DNA of 64,000 nt from NCBI GenBank assembly GCA_029948255.1, contig JALIZF010001764.1:186001-250000 (forward strand). Direction: 5' to 3'. Within the stretch, counting starts at the first letter, position 1, and each line of letters starts with the position of its first letter. A model generated the notes under the pieces. The model saw only the letters and a program-made list of their open reading frames with translations, made no database searches and was not told the DNA's origin. Below are positions 43,267-54,884 of this stretch, one piece after another. The position numbers were made by a program, and so were the translations under genes. This DNA is from Telmatactis stephensoni. Taxonomy: Eukaryota; Cnidaria; Anthozoa; Actiniaria; Isophelliidae.

Positions 43267-45198
43267 TTATTCATCGGTGCTTTGATTTTTCTCTTCTCTT
43301 AAATTCTCCTTGGTGCATTTCAGTAATTCCATTTCTTTCATTATTCCTTCCATAATCCTTTCATTTGTCAAATTCTCTAGATGCTTCCCTCCATCAGAGA
43401 TTTCGTCAACAACTTTGCGTGTTATCATATCAATCTCACTCGAGCGGATCCACTCGTATCCAAAGTATTCTTTCATTTGGGCTTGGGCTTTTACTGCTTG
43501 TTCTTGTGCAAGCTTTGCATAAATTGCTTTGGTTTTCTCCATGACACTTGTGGAGGGCACCAGCGTGCAAAGCTCTTTCCCAACTTGTGCTTGCTCAAAA
43601 AAGAGCAGCGACAGCTTGAGAAGCTCGTCTTCGGAGGAAAGCCGACCCACTCTCTCTTTGACAAATAAGACAAACTCGTTTTTCATTGGGTGTTCATTCT
43701 TAAGGATAAACAATTTACAAAGACATCGTGCCAGCAAAGATTCATACGCATAGATAGGAACAAACATGAATGCCTTGACTTTATCCAGGAGATCTTCGGT
43801 TTCAATTGAATTAAACAACTTCTCAATTACATCTTTACACATGCCAATAAACAATTCCAGTAAGGAGCAGGTCAGTTGTTTTGCTTCATTGGCTGATAGT
43901 GTTATATCATCTATTTGGGAGCATAGTGAGTCCCACTCTAGGCCTTCAAGGTAATAAGGCGTAACATAGGTGAGAAAGGTGATTTTTCTCAACATGTTGA
44001 TAGAATTACTTAAAATATTGTTTCTCACATCTCTGACTATGCTAGCTTCTTCGACAAGTCGTTTGGGGTCTTCTCCTTGCAGAAGGTTGCTCTCTGGTAT
44101 GATGTAGTGGGGAAGACATCCATCTTCAAGACACTGAGCAAGACGATCCAACATATAAACAAGACACTTGGCTGAGTTGTCCTCCTTCCAAAAGGACTCA
44201 TCTTGCTTTTCGATTTCATAAAACAGGAGGTTTTTAAGAGCATATGACGACACGACGTCAGGGAAATAGATTTTCTTGAGCATCTTCAGAAGAATGATTA
44301 CATGACGCTGAACTGGAGTCACGCTTTCACCAAGTTTGTTTTCAGCCAGAGAAAAAGACAATCTCCATTGAGTTTCATCCATGGATGGTTCATCTGGTAA
44401 ATCCGGAAATTCTTTTGAAGTTGATGCCTGATTTGGGTTTTTCACGTAGTCTGTTTGTTCTACTGGCTCTTGCTGTCGTTTTCCCCTCCCCACTGGTGCA
44501 ATGTGACAACCAGACTCAAAAATATCTTGAACAAGCTCTGGCGAAGGCCAAGACCCAGGACGAGGTCGTACCAGCCACTCCATAGCAGGATCAGGCCATG
44601 CTTGAGGGTACTTGAATACCAAAGTGTTGTCTTCTTCGCAATTCGAGAAGCCTTTACTTTGGATTTTTGGAACAGGCCCATGTAGTTCTGACACCATGTT
44701 ACTTCCCAGTTCAAAAATGTCGAAGCGGTTGCTTAATGGAATACTATACGTTTGATGAAGAAATGTGACATCCTTGTACTGGGAATGATGCTCCTTCCAT
44801 TTATCAGTGATTCTTAGACGGACATATCTGGGGTCATCTTCTATATGTTCGACTGTAAAGATATCTGGAACATTTTCTGAATAGGATTTAATTTCCAGTA
44901 TAATATCGAGATCTGCTTGCAATTGCCAGTGTTCTCTTTCACTTGAAGGCACACTCAAGGGATCTTCAGAAGTTTTGGCAACTAAAACCTCTGGGATACA
45001 AAATCCTTCAACTCGACTGCCAGTTTCCAGTTCATTGGGAGGTGGGCTGCAAATTGAATCTGGCTCTGAACGTTTGGCAGTGCTTTCTGATAGCAGTTTG
45101 AACCAGTTTCCATAAATGTATTCCAGTGGAAATATGCAGTTTAGGATAACGGAGAAGGGTTCAAGCCAAATGTTTGATGTTTCATCAAAATGAGTTTT
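43267..45198 (-). CDS. Mab-21/cGLR-like gene C, exon 2
   Basis: With exon 1 it encodes about 647 residues. The frame is open from the acceptor TTCATTTCAG at 45199 to TAA at 43267. It has TGSRVEGFC, then D-L-D in QADLDIILEI, the WP/W block WPDPAMEWLVRPRPGSWPSP, GCHIAPVGRGKR and the helical domain from QWRLSFSLAENKL to HYIIPESNLL. A lysine/glutamate-rich tail ends NQSTDE. The methionine that could start genes A and D inside exon 2 (CMFPLEY) is Ile here, so the upstream exon is required. It is closest to gene D in sequence. A poly(A)-like AATAAA overlaps the stop codon. Confidence 0.9.
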   Translation of the reverse strand, partial: KTHFDETSNIWLEPFSVILNCIFPLEYIYGNWFKLLSESTAKRSEPDSICSPPPNELETGSRVEGFCIPEVLVAKTSEDPLSVPSSEREHWQLQADLDIILEIKSYSENVPDIFTVEHIEDDPRYVRLRITDKWKEHHSQYKDVTFLHQTYSIPLSNRFDIFELGSNMVSELHGPVPKIQSKGFSNCEEDNTLVFKYPQAWPDPAMEWLVRPRPGSWPSPELVQDIFESGCHIAPVGRGKRQQEPVEQTDYVKNPNQASTSKEFPDLPDEPSMDETQWRLSFSLAENKLGESVTPVQRHVIILLKMLKKIYFPDVVSSYALKNLLFYEIEKQDESFWKEDNSAKCLVYMLDRLAQCLEDGCLPHYIIPESNLLQGEDPKRLVEEASIVRDVRNNILSNSINMLRKITFLTYVTPYYLEGLEWDSLCSQIDDITLSANEAKQLTCSLLELFIGMCKDVIEKLFNSIETEDLLDKVKAFMFVPIYAYESLLARCLCKLFILKNEHPMKNEFVLFVKERVGRLSSEDELLKLSLLFFEQAQVGKELCTLVPSTSVMEKTKAIYAKLAQEQAVKAQAQMKEYFGYEWIRSSEIDMITRKVVDEISDGGKHLENLTNERIMEGIMKEMELLKCTKENLREEKNQSTDE

Positions 45199-45214
45199 CT
45201 GAAATGAATGAAGA

Positions 45215-45470
<256 letters not shown>

Positions 45471-46271
45471 AATTATTCCATCAATCCATCAATCGGTCAA
45501 TCAAGTTGTCGGTGGCCGAAGTTGGTTCTTTTTCTCAGAAACGTTCGGTGGCAAGCAGCCCACCAACGAACGTTTCTATACAGACTCTATACAAATAAAG
45601 CAAACTTCGGCCGCCCATAACTTTGGCGCTATTTCATCGAAACTACTTCAAAATCTCAACTTTTACTAATTTTGGTGTGTTCTTTTCAACTCTTATATAT
45701 TTTTGTTTTTGTTGGATTAAAATTTAAAATGTCACGCAAGACCTGCCAAAAGCCCATTGATGTCACGATGTTACGTGACACACCAACTTATTCTCATTAC
45801 TTTACATTCAAAGGGATTTTCATACCCTTTGTAAAGATGTACTTGCATGTCAAAGGAAGTGCTGAAGTGATCAAAATAAATAATGTTCTCAGCTCTCTTT
45901 CTTTTATATGGAAAATGCGCAGACATTACAAAATTTTGCCATTATGCTACGACAGCTTTGTAACACAATTGCACAAGCCCTTTTATACAGCAAATATTTG
46001 CCTCGCATATCCAATTTTTTAGGAATTATTAAAGGATGACGTGATCGTGAATCATGTACTATGTGTACTGGTATTTCACTAAAAAATGGATTAGAACTTT
46101 AAATCCCAGTACACTTACTTGATATACCTTTCGATTCAAACTAACGTGATTAACATTCGAGTTTGACTCGAAAGCGAAACAGATTGTCAAGTAAGTGGAT
46201 TGAGATCTAAAGGTTTTATCACTAGGTTTTGTTATAGGTCACGTTATGCTGAATGATTTGATCTCGGGTCG

Positions 46272-46430
46272 GGGGGGGGGGGGGTACTCAACCCCATTTT
46301 GGATAGGGGTGTGCCGCCGGAGTTCTAGAAACCTGACCCTGTTTAAGACACTCGAAAGTGAAAAAATCATACCCTGTTCAAGACAAAAGAGAAGAAAATC
46401 GACCCTAGCCTCGTGAAAGAAAGCGAAAAC
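46272..46430. mobile_element. Poly-G element fragment
   Basis: A run of 15 G is followed by TACTCAACCCC, GGTGTGCCGCCGGAG and CCCTGTTTAAGACAC, a type of G-tract repeat also seen at 22523 and 61755. Confidence 0.5.
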
Positions 46431-46433
46431 GCA

Positions 46434-47031
46434 ACGTTAATTAGTCTTACATTTCTAGTTGGGTTATAGTGAAAGAAGGTGTGTCACACGAAACTAAAGC
46501 AAATCCAATCATCAAAAATATAAAAATCAAGGTTATATACAACACTAAAATGCTTAACTAGTAGAATTACGGATTGCACGAGTTAATTTATACTTGCAAA
46601 ATTAGTATTCTGGTTTGGGTAGATTTTCGTTTAGTGATAGTTACTTTCATTAATTGTGACTGTGACTGAATTCACATGTAAAGCTTTAAACTAGGACATA
46701 CCGATGGCTCCATCGTTTCTTCTTTTTGTCGTTTCTTCTTATTCCGTTTGAGCACGTCTGTAGGTAGTTTTCACTTTGAAGATATATCTCAGGGATTTGT
46801 TTGTGGCAACCTTACGAAATTCAAAACAACCAAAGCCCTGGGTCCTGTTTACATCACATTTGTACACACCGCTAGAAAGCAAAAACCCAACGTTGATTGG
46901 TCTTACATTTCTAGTTGGGTTATAGTGAAAGAAGGTGTGTCACACGAAACTAAAGCAAATCCAATCATCAAAAATATAAAGATTAAGGTTATATATATAC
47001 AACCCTAAAAATGCTTAACTAGTAGAATTAC
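46434..47031. repeat. Direct repeat pair, about 137 bp, flanking gene C exon 1
   Basis: Copies at 46434-46568 and 46890-47031 share AGTTGGGTTATAGTGAAAGA, AGGTGTGTCACACGAAAC and AAATGCTTAACTAGTAGAAT almost without change. Confidence 0.9.
46702..46713 (-). CDS. Mab-21/cGLR-like gene C, exon 1
   Basis: Four codons, MEPS, precede GTATGTCC. It is in phase with exon 2 at 45198. The following intron start (GAATTCAGTCACAGTCACAA) matches those of genes A and D. Confidence 0.6.
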
Positions 47032-48264
47032 TCAAAAATACATTGAGGGTTAATAAATACATAATTTTTGGAAATTTGTAGCGTGACAGCTTTCTTTACT
47101 AAAATAAAAAAATGAAATTCAAATGCCAGTCCCTAAATTTTAGCGTCAAAAACCTGCAAAACACAAAAAGATCCTTTTGTGATTTAACACTTCGTGAGAA
47201 TTTGTATTGACGTTGTCTGATTCTGCTCTACCGTCCGTGAAGCATCTTTTTCATATAAATTTATACAGGATAACAAAGAGAACAGTTGGATTAGTATAAA
47301 TCTTAGTTTTGTTCAACATCTTATGAAGCTGTTTAGATAAAGTAAAAGAAATCTGTTTCGCCTTATCGTTGTGTAAGGTTACTTTTGGTGAAATGAAGCA
47401 CATACAGCTCGTCATGGAATCAGTCTCGATTTATTCTTGTACTTTTATCATCCTTCACTTTATATGTGTTTGTACACTGATGAAGTCTTGATTAACATAG
47501 TCAAACTAGAAAATTACATGCAAATTATAAACAAAAATCACATGTACGCTGTTTTTAAATTCGTTCTGGTTCCTATGACGAACTTTGACATATAGAAATG
47601 TGTGAAAACTTTCCGTTTCTTTCCCGCCTCTGGGTGGCTCACATGCCTATTTGTCCTACCTTACTCCTAATCTCCCAGGGCGGGTGTACAGGTATCCCAG
47701 AACAAAATCATACAAAGCTACAAGAATAAAGAAGGATCCAATTCGCACTGGCTCCTACATGTAGCTTCCGGGTAACTGAGTAAACTATATATATAGCGAA
47801 TAATGAGTCAAGTCGACTCAGGGCAAATAAAATGTAAATTACGATTTTTTCATTGTCAGACCGGATCGTCATTTTATATATATTCATGACTTAATTATGC
47901 ATGCAGACAAACTCCAAGTGATGTCAATTGCTTCAAGAAACACAGTTCTTTCAAAGATCGGAACTCGGACTCGAGTCTCCATACATCAGGATACATGCAC
48001 AACACAACAGTTCTTTGTTTGAACTTCGACCAGTTCGATTGTGATACTAGAGGTTGAAATATAAGCCAGAATTAATGCCACCGACATTTTTTGTGCTCGA
48101 TAAATGGACAGAATCAAAACACTCAAATTATCATACGGATTGCACGAGTTAACTTATACTTGCAAAATTAGTATTCTGGTTTGGGTAGATTTTCGTTTAG
48201 TGATAGTTACTTTCATTGGTTGTGACCGTGTCTGAATTCACATGTAAAGCTTTAAAGGACATAC
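47032..48264. other. Duplicated upstream region of gene C
   Basis: No gene is seen. 47720-48180 matches the gene D intron (60400-60480 and 61654-61700, then 62850-63030), including AATAATGAGTCAAGTCGACT at 47800, which is the uninterrupted version of the site hit by the element at 60481-61649. Confidence 0.55.
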
Positions 48265-48279
48265 CGATGGCTCGGTCAT
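48265..48279 (-). CDS. Second, orphan copy of the cGLR-like first exon (MTEPS)
   Basis: Five codons, MTEPS, precede GTATGTCC in a block that duplicates the surroundings of the exon at 46702-46713. It could serve gene C as an alternative first exon or be a leftover of duplication. Confidence 0.4.
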
Positions 48280-48329
48280 TTCTTGATCTTGTCGTTTCGC
48301 TTCTTCTTGTCGTTTCTTCTTATTCCGTT

Positions 48330-49035
48330 TGAGCAAGTCTATAGGTAGCTTTCACTTTGAAGATATATCTCAGGGATTTGTTTGTGGCAACCTTATGAAA
48401 CTCGAGACAACCAAGGCCCTGGGTCTTGATGGAATTCGGCCGGCTCGTTTGCTTAAAGACTCTGCAGAGGTAATTTCTAAGCCGCTGACCTTCTTTAATG
48501 GCAGGACAAGTTTCACAGGAAAGGGAAGTTGGAAGGGTTATGCCCATTTTCAAAGGAGGGAAATCAGAGGACATGGATAATTATCGGCCAGTTTCAGTCT
48601 TGCCTGCATGTGGTATCAAAACTATTAGAACGAGCAGTTCATACTCAATTGTATGCATTTTTGGATGAAATAAAGATAGTTTATCCCTATCAGTGTGGCT
48701 TCCGTGCGGCTTATATAAGGGACATCCGAAAAAAATTCAGTCATATCTTTATTGATACCATCCGAAGAAACATGGATCAAGCAATGTTAACAGGAGTTGT
48801 TTTTGTAGACTTGAGGAAGACGTTTGATACCGTCGACTACGAGTTGCTATTGGAAAAGTTGTTAAAGATTATCTAAAGAACAGCACTCAAGTTGTGGACT
48901 TCAAAATCATTGATATCTGACCCCTGTGAATTCTCTTCATGCGTCCCACAGGGTTCCATTCTGGGCCCGTTGTTGTTTGTATTATTTATAAATGATCTCC
49001 CGGATGAAGTAACGCAGTGCAGAATTCTCTGGTAT
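48330..49035 (+). pseudogene. Truncated, frameshifted CR1-like LINE reverse transcriptase
   Basis: Broken frames read GFVCGNLMKLETTKALGLDG and ARLLKDSAEVISKPL, then (shifted) SEDMDNYRPVSVLPACGIK, VYPYQCGFRAA, NMDQAMLTGVVFVDLRKTFD, and later CVPQGSILGPLLFVLFINDL. These are blocks 0-5 of a CR1/L2-type reverse transcriptase. Both ends are missing, and it is not functional. A short copy of its start is also at 46755-46850 next to gene C exon 1. Confidence 0.88.
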
Positions 49036-49450
49036 GTATATTAAACCATCAAACTTTTTAACCTTGAAGAAATGATTATCAAAATTTCAAATTATGGGTT
49101 ATGGGTACTTTCAAACTTTTATTAAATTGATTCCTGGGGTGAATTCTACAGGTTAATTTTAGAAGTGTACGTAGTCACACGTGTGCAAAACGACTGCACA
49201 TGCGTAAACTGTCCAGAGCAAAATTGCCAGAAGAACAAACCTAACAGCATTGTGTGTAAAAAATGTTGTTGCAATTACTAATTTGACAAAATGTGATCAT
49301 TCGTGAAACCCTATACAGGGATAAATCAGGTATATATTTGAAATACAAAAATTGCACAGCTTGGGCTCCCTGTGGTTTACCGAATGAATCTATGGAAATG
49401 TTCCTAGCTTGGCTTTCACGCTGTTTGAAAAATTGTGAGAGTGTAAACTA
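49036..49450. repeat. Non-LINE flank shared in inverse with 27750-28160
   Basis: ATGGGTTATGGGTACTTTCA, CGTGTGCAAAACGACTGCAC and AGCTTGGGCTCCCTGTGGTT match the minus strand of 27750-28160 in order, continuing the LINE fragment homology. Confidence 0.85.
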
Positions 49451-50335
49451 ATGGCAGTTGAAGCTTCTGCAAGTTCAGTTCAGTTCGTCATGCCGATTTG
49501 AACAACATTTTGCACGCGTGTAGTAGATAGCTATTGTTCTTTGCAGCTAAAACAATGGCTACTTGTAAATTTCACGTGTGAAAGGAGTATAGAATTACAC
49601 TAGTAATTCTGCTATCCAGTCATAAGCGTAAAACGTTCATATATTTTACTTCAGTTTAGCAAAAGCTAACAGAAAACTAAGACTACAAAATTTTTACTAG
49701 AAATTCTCCAGTCAACACTTTTTTTCTCCATTATCTTCTCTTTATAAATACAGTTTATAAGAAATATGCGGAAAGAAGAAATTTTTTACAAAGGTTTTTT
49801 TTACGTACACATATTTTATATAAGAATAATACATATGGAGAAAGGGCAACATATAGTAAACTAATTATATACCCTTTTATACAGTCATTAGAAAAAAGGA
49901 ACTATTTCTTACTAAAGAATTAAAGAATTCAATAACCTGTTAGAAACATAAGATACAATTAGTAGAGACAGATATATATCAGGACAAAACCAAGAAGTAA
50001 ATATAGACTAGGTACGGATACTGAAAACTAGTATTGATTAAGATAATGATTTTTGTGTGTGTGTGATTTTGTGAATTGGTTTTTAATCTTTGATTTTCGT
50101 ATTTTTAGAGGAATGTTATCCCAGAAATATACTCCAATCGCATTTGGACAGAACTTTCTTATATTCTTACTGCTTTGTTTTGAAGCTTAATCAAATCATT
50201 TAGGGGGGTAATACAATTATTCCCCCACAAAATGCAAAGCAACACTTATTCATAGACAGCTAAATATTCAAACAGGAATCACGAAATGGTGGTGGTAGAA
50301 GGTAGATAGATAGAGTGAAGATAGATAGAGTGACT
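49451..50335. other. No gene seen
   Basis: AT-rich sequence with no reading frame or repeat that I recognise. Confidence 0.4.
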
Positions 50336-50343
50336 TTATTTAG

Positions 50344-50534
50344 AGGTTAACGCACTCAGCGAGTGAATTATCGGGATTTATCTTCACGAGTTTGCTAACA
50401 ATGAACGAGAAATTTTAAATACTGCACGAGGCGTTAGCCGAGTGCAGTATGAAAAAATTTCGAGTTCATTGTTAGTAAACGAGTGAAGATAAAATCCCGA
50501 TAATTCACGAGCAAAGAGTGCGTTAACCTTTTTA
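50344..50534. mobile_element. Palindromic MITE
   Basis: AGGTTAACGCACTCAGCGAG with ATTATCGGGATTTATCTTCA pairs with TGAAGATAAAATCCCGATAA and GAGTGCGTTAACCT; the loop has a second small palindrome (CTGCACGAGGC and GAGTGCAG). Confidence 0.85.
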
Positions 50535-51111
50535 TTATTCAATTTGAATACACTGCAGAAGCAGGCTAAAACTGTCAGTCGACATCTAAGATCACTAGAA
50601 ATAAGCTTAACTCAAGTCATCCAAAATAGTAAGACTTATTCAAAATTTATTTAATAGCATTTGGTAATTTTAACAATACAAATTAAAACTAGACGCACAC
50701 GTGCGTTCACTCGTGCCTATGCCTGGAGCCCTTTTTAAGAGAGGCTCCAATAACCGGCTCCGTTCGTACTCTTCCCCTAGCCGTTTCACGCATTCTTCAC
50801 CATTCCGGGAAATAGCTAACCGTAACAAATGACCTTTTTTGAATCGGCTAACTTAAACTAAAAAATATCTTGATTAGTTAGTTTGTCTGTCAACAGCTAT
50901 TAGTGCCTTTGTCTCAGTTCTATTATCATGTATTAGATATCTCCAACATGCAAAAATATACCAGTTTTATATTCAACTTCATATTTCACTATATATCTCA
51001 ATTGTTTGCTGTAAAGACTTCTACAACGGCATATTTGACACAATAACAAATCGTGTATTTTTTCGTTCATGTTTCGGATGTTTTATATATGAGCTTATAT
51101 GAATAAAATAA
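50535..51111. other. No gene seen; shares a block with 54230-54390
   Basis: 50938-51088 (TAGATATCTCCAACATGCAA, GTTTGCTGTAAAGACTTCTA) is repeated at 54232-54388. This is the flank into which the 51121 element inserted. Confidence 0.6.
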
Positions 51112-51120
51112 ATTTTTAGC

Positions 51121-52779
51121 GGCATGTTGTAAACCACGGACTGGACTGGACTGGACTGGACTGGACTCAGTCCGCGTTTTACAAATCAGTCCGCGTTTTT
51201 CATAAAACACGGACTCAGTCCGCGTTTTACAAATCAGTCCGCGTTTTTCATAAAACACGGACTCAGTCCGCGTTTTGCAAATCAGTCCGCGTTGCTCATA
51301 AAACACAGAAAATTAAAAAAAAAACCATTAGCATGGGGGAGAGTTGTTCATTATCTGCATTTATTTATAAGACAGCCGGGAAATTCCTTGATGTGCACAA
51401 ATTTAATCTAATTGGCAATGTGTTTGGTATTACTCAATCAATCCTATTGAATGTTGTGTCGAGTTATTTAGCAAAACCCGAAGCCATGCAGTTGGGGATA
51501 GAATGCTTTGAAATTTTCTCTTGGCTTCCAAATACTGTCCAGTGGTTTCTGGTGTTGATTCAAAGTCTATTTCAGTTTCGTACGTGAAACCCAAGGATAT
51601 TATTCTCCGAGGTCGCCAAAGGTCACAACTGATTACCTACAAAGGTCGGGGAAAACTTTTCAAACCTCAAAATACAAAAGAAAATATAGTCCATCAGAAT
51701 TAGTCAGTAGTCATTATTTAATTCATTTCTTTACGCTATTTACTGAACTCAGCTGCTTTCTCTCATTTTCTTATATGCAGTCTCAAAGCTTTGTATATTC
51801 TAACAAGAGAAAATCATTTTATTTTGATAATTCAGTAGTATACATTGAACTTTTGCAAATCATCTTAAAGGCATGGGAAAAAACATTGACATTAACTAAA
51901 TTTCTGATAAACGCTACTCCATGCAACACCCTTGGTGAGCGTTACTTGCGCTTATAAGCCAATAACATAAACTTTATAAACTCCTTGGGAAGGGGTACTC
52001 TTTTGTCAGTGGTCGGAGCGATAGGTGGTCAGGTTTGTTTTTTTTTTTGGACATGTTTGAAAGGTTGCCCTTCATTTGGATGCTTCAAACCCGGGGCTTC
52101 AAATCAATGATATTGGAATGAATACTGAATATACTAACCTTGCTCCAGGGTTTGACCCCTTCAGCAACCGTTCAGTAAGACACAGTAAATTCCGCCAAGT
52201 TAAATTCTAGATTTGGATTTACCAGCCGAGGCAATCAGTTATGTTGAATCAACACCAGAAACCACTGGACAGTATTTGGAGGGAATAGGGAGCCAAGAGA
52301 AAATTTCAAAGCATTCTATCCCCAATTGCATGGCTTCGGGTTTTGCTAGATAACTCGACACAACATCCATTAGGATTGATTGAGTAATACCAAATGTACA
52401 TTGCCAATTAAATTAAATTTGTGCACATCAAGGAATTTCCCGGCTGTCTTATAAATAAATGCAAATAATGAACAACTCTCCCCATGCTAATTGATTTTTT
52501 TTAAATTTACGGTGTTTTATGATCAACGCGGACTGAGTCCGTGTTTTATGAAAATCGCGGATTGATTTGTAAAACGCGAACTGAATTGAGTCCGTGTTTT
52601 ATGAAAATCGTAGACTGATTTGTAAAACGCGGACTGAGTCCGTGTTTTATGAAAATCGCGGACTGATTTGTAAAACGCGGACTGAGTCCGTGTTTTATGA
52701 AAATCGCGGACTGATTTGTAAAACGCGGACTGAGTCCAGTCCAGTCCAGTCCAGTCCAGTCCGTGGTTTACAACATGCC
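51121..52779. mobile_element. Mutator-like non-autonomous transposon with 9-bp target duplication
   Basis: Ends are GGCATGTTGTAAACCACGGA and its complement. Inside each end are CTGGA pentamers, then two to three 48-bp units (GCGTTTTACAAATCAGTCCG and relatives), then a unique arm of about 230 bp; the two sides are inverted copies of about 460 bp. Flanks ATTTTTAGC (51112-51120) and ATTGTTAGC (52780-52788) match at 8 of 9 bases, the target length of Mutator-like elements. No transposase is present between the arms. Confidence 0.88.
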
Positions 52780-52788
52780 ATTGTTAGC

Positions 52789-53870
52789 CGTAAAAGGATC
52801 TTATCAAAAACGATAAGTATACATTACTCAGTCTCAATGGCGCCTCTCGCTGACTATTCTTAACTCGTAGATTGCAAATCCACGAGTTATAATGAGGGGG
52901 AAATGTCTTACACAAATACTCAGGTAATACAAGGAAAAAGGAAACGAATCCTAACTGTTTAGTAAGCAGGAACTTAATTGACAACTACTCTGAAGATAAG
53001 AGACACGACACTAGAGATCAAACCGCCAATAGCGGAGGTAGCTCGTGGATTGACCAAAATCACCACAGGAAGCCCAAACAATACATTTTACTGAATTGAC
53101 GAGTTTTCATTTGAAGGCGAAAAGTTAAATTACCTACTACATCAACCAAAGACCCTTCATTAGATAAACGACAGCTTACTTTCTCTTATCGCAATTTTAA
53201 TTGCTTGTCTCAGCGCTTCAGGGCAAAGTCGTGTCGTGTTTCTTGGTGAGGCCACGATCACTTTAGCTCGAATTACATAAACAACCTACGTCTTCAGGAT
53301 ATTTGTTTTTATGGTTGTAGCCCCACAAACAGCAAGGAGAACCTATCCGAACAAACAAAAGAAAATTTCTCTCTGTGTGTGCAGCAAAATATCGCTATGA
53401 ATATAAAATCTCACGTACTAGACATTATGTAGTGAAACGCAATTGACGGTCACTTGTCATAGACATAATAAGCGGGTCAGACTTGTACTATTGAGGTCAC
53501 AACCGTGCTCGGACTGGCTCCCGACTGTCTATTGCTTTAGATCAAAATGATAAATAAAATTCTAACTTTAAATCTCTCCTTTTATTCTATCTGGAGTATT
53601 AGTTACTGCCTCAATATACGTCTCAAAGTATACTTAACAATTAGTCGCTTTTCAGTTGTATGGGTTCGTAACAAAAAAGATGTGGGATGATGTAGTATAG
53701 GGAGAAACTTGGATTCCGAAACGTTCTAGTTACGCTTGCGGCCGCGCACTGCTTTTCCTTCAACAAGGCATACTTTCACATTTTTGGTTAACTCGGTGAG
53801 AAACATCGCCCTAGCAAACTGGAGATTGTATTCTCTCTGTCGTCTCTACTACACCTATATACACACACAT
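52789..53870. other. No gene seen
   Basis: No frame with family features and no clear repeat was found. Confidence 0.35.
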
Positions 53871-53876
53871 TTATGT

Positions 53877-54884
53877 AGCAACATGTAGGATAAGAAATTC
53901 GTAGATTTCCAGCTCATAGGAAATAGTCTTTATCGCGAGGGCCTGCTTTGAAGTACTCCATTTAGAGTTCACTATTTCGTCAAAGTGTTGGAGATGAAGC
54001 TCAAAATATCAGCCCATCCTGAAGCTCTTATAAGTATATAGGTATATCTCGAGTTAAAAGCTTCACTTTCCATTGTTCTACTCCTGGAACAGCCTGTCCT
54101 GAATACTATTTTCTTTGAAGTCTGTCATCTTGCATTCCTAAAGTTCCTGGCTTGCCTTCACTACGGCGAGTTCGCACGCGCTCAAAGGTGATGAATGAGG
54201 GGCATTATTTTTCACTGGGCATTACTAATTAGATATCTCCAACATGCAAAAATATACCAGTTTATTCGGCTTTTTATTTCACTTTATATCTCAATTGTTT
54301 GCTGTAAAGACTTCTACAACGACGTTTTTGACACAATAACCAATTAAAAATCGTGTATATATGTTTTTCGTTCATGTTTCAGATGTTTTATCCATTACAT
54401 GACCAAACGAATCAGGTTAAATAGAGCCTTGGTTCCATGAAAATATATAAATACATTGCCTGGCCAGAATTTTGTTAAAATTCAATACAAAAACCTCTCA
54501 AGATCTCTTGAATGCTTGAATGAAAAATATAATTGACTTGCCTCTATGTGCGTTCGTTTAACAACATGTAGCGTGAGAAATTCGTAGATCTCCAGCTCAA
54601 AAGAATTGCCAACAGTCGCGAGAGCTTCAGCTTCGGTACTCCATTGAGAGTTCGATATTTGGTCAAAGTATTAGAGATCAAGCCCAAAATAACAGCCCAT
54701 TCTGAAGCTCTTATAAGTGTCTAGGTATATCTCGAGTTAAAAGCTCCATTTTCTATTGTCTCACTGCTGGAAAAGCCTCTCTCTGAAAGCTATTTTTTGG
54801 GCTCTAAAGTTCCTGACTGGCGTTCACTTCCAAGACCTTCGAAGAGTTCGCACTCGCTCAAAGGTGATGAATGAAGGGCATTGT
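53877..54884. repeat. Diverged tandem duplication, period about 685 bp
   Basis: 53877-54210 and 54562-54884 share AGAAATTCGTAGATTTCCAG, GAAGCTCTTATAAGTRT, TATATCTCGAGTTAAAAGCT and GCTCAAAGGTGATGAATGA in the same order. Confidence 0.85.

Noticed and set aside
45672..46022. 116-codon frame in the gene C intron
   Set aside because: No homology that I can recognise; not preserved in the paralogous introns.
51121..51587. Protein-coding frames with repeated FYEKRGLICKTRTES
   Set aside because: These are translations of the 48-bp subterminal repeats of the Mutator-like element and appear on both sides in inverse orientation.
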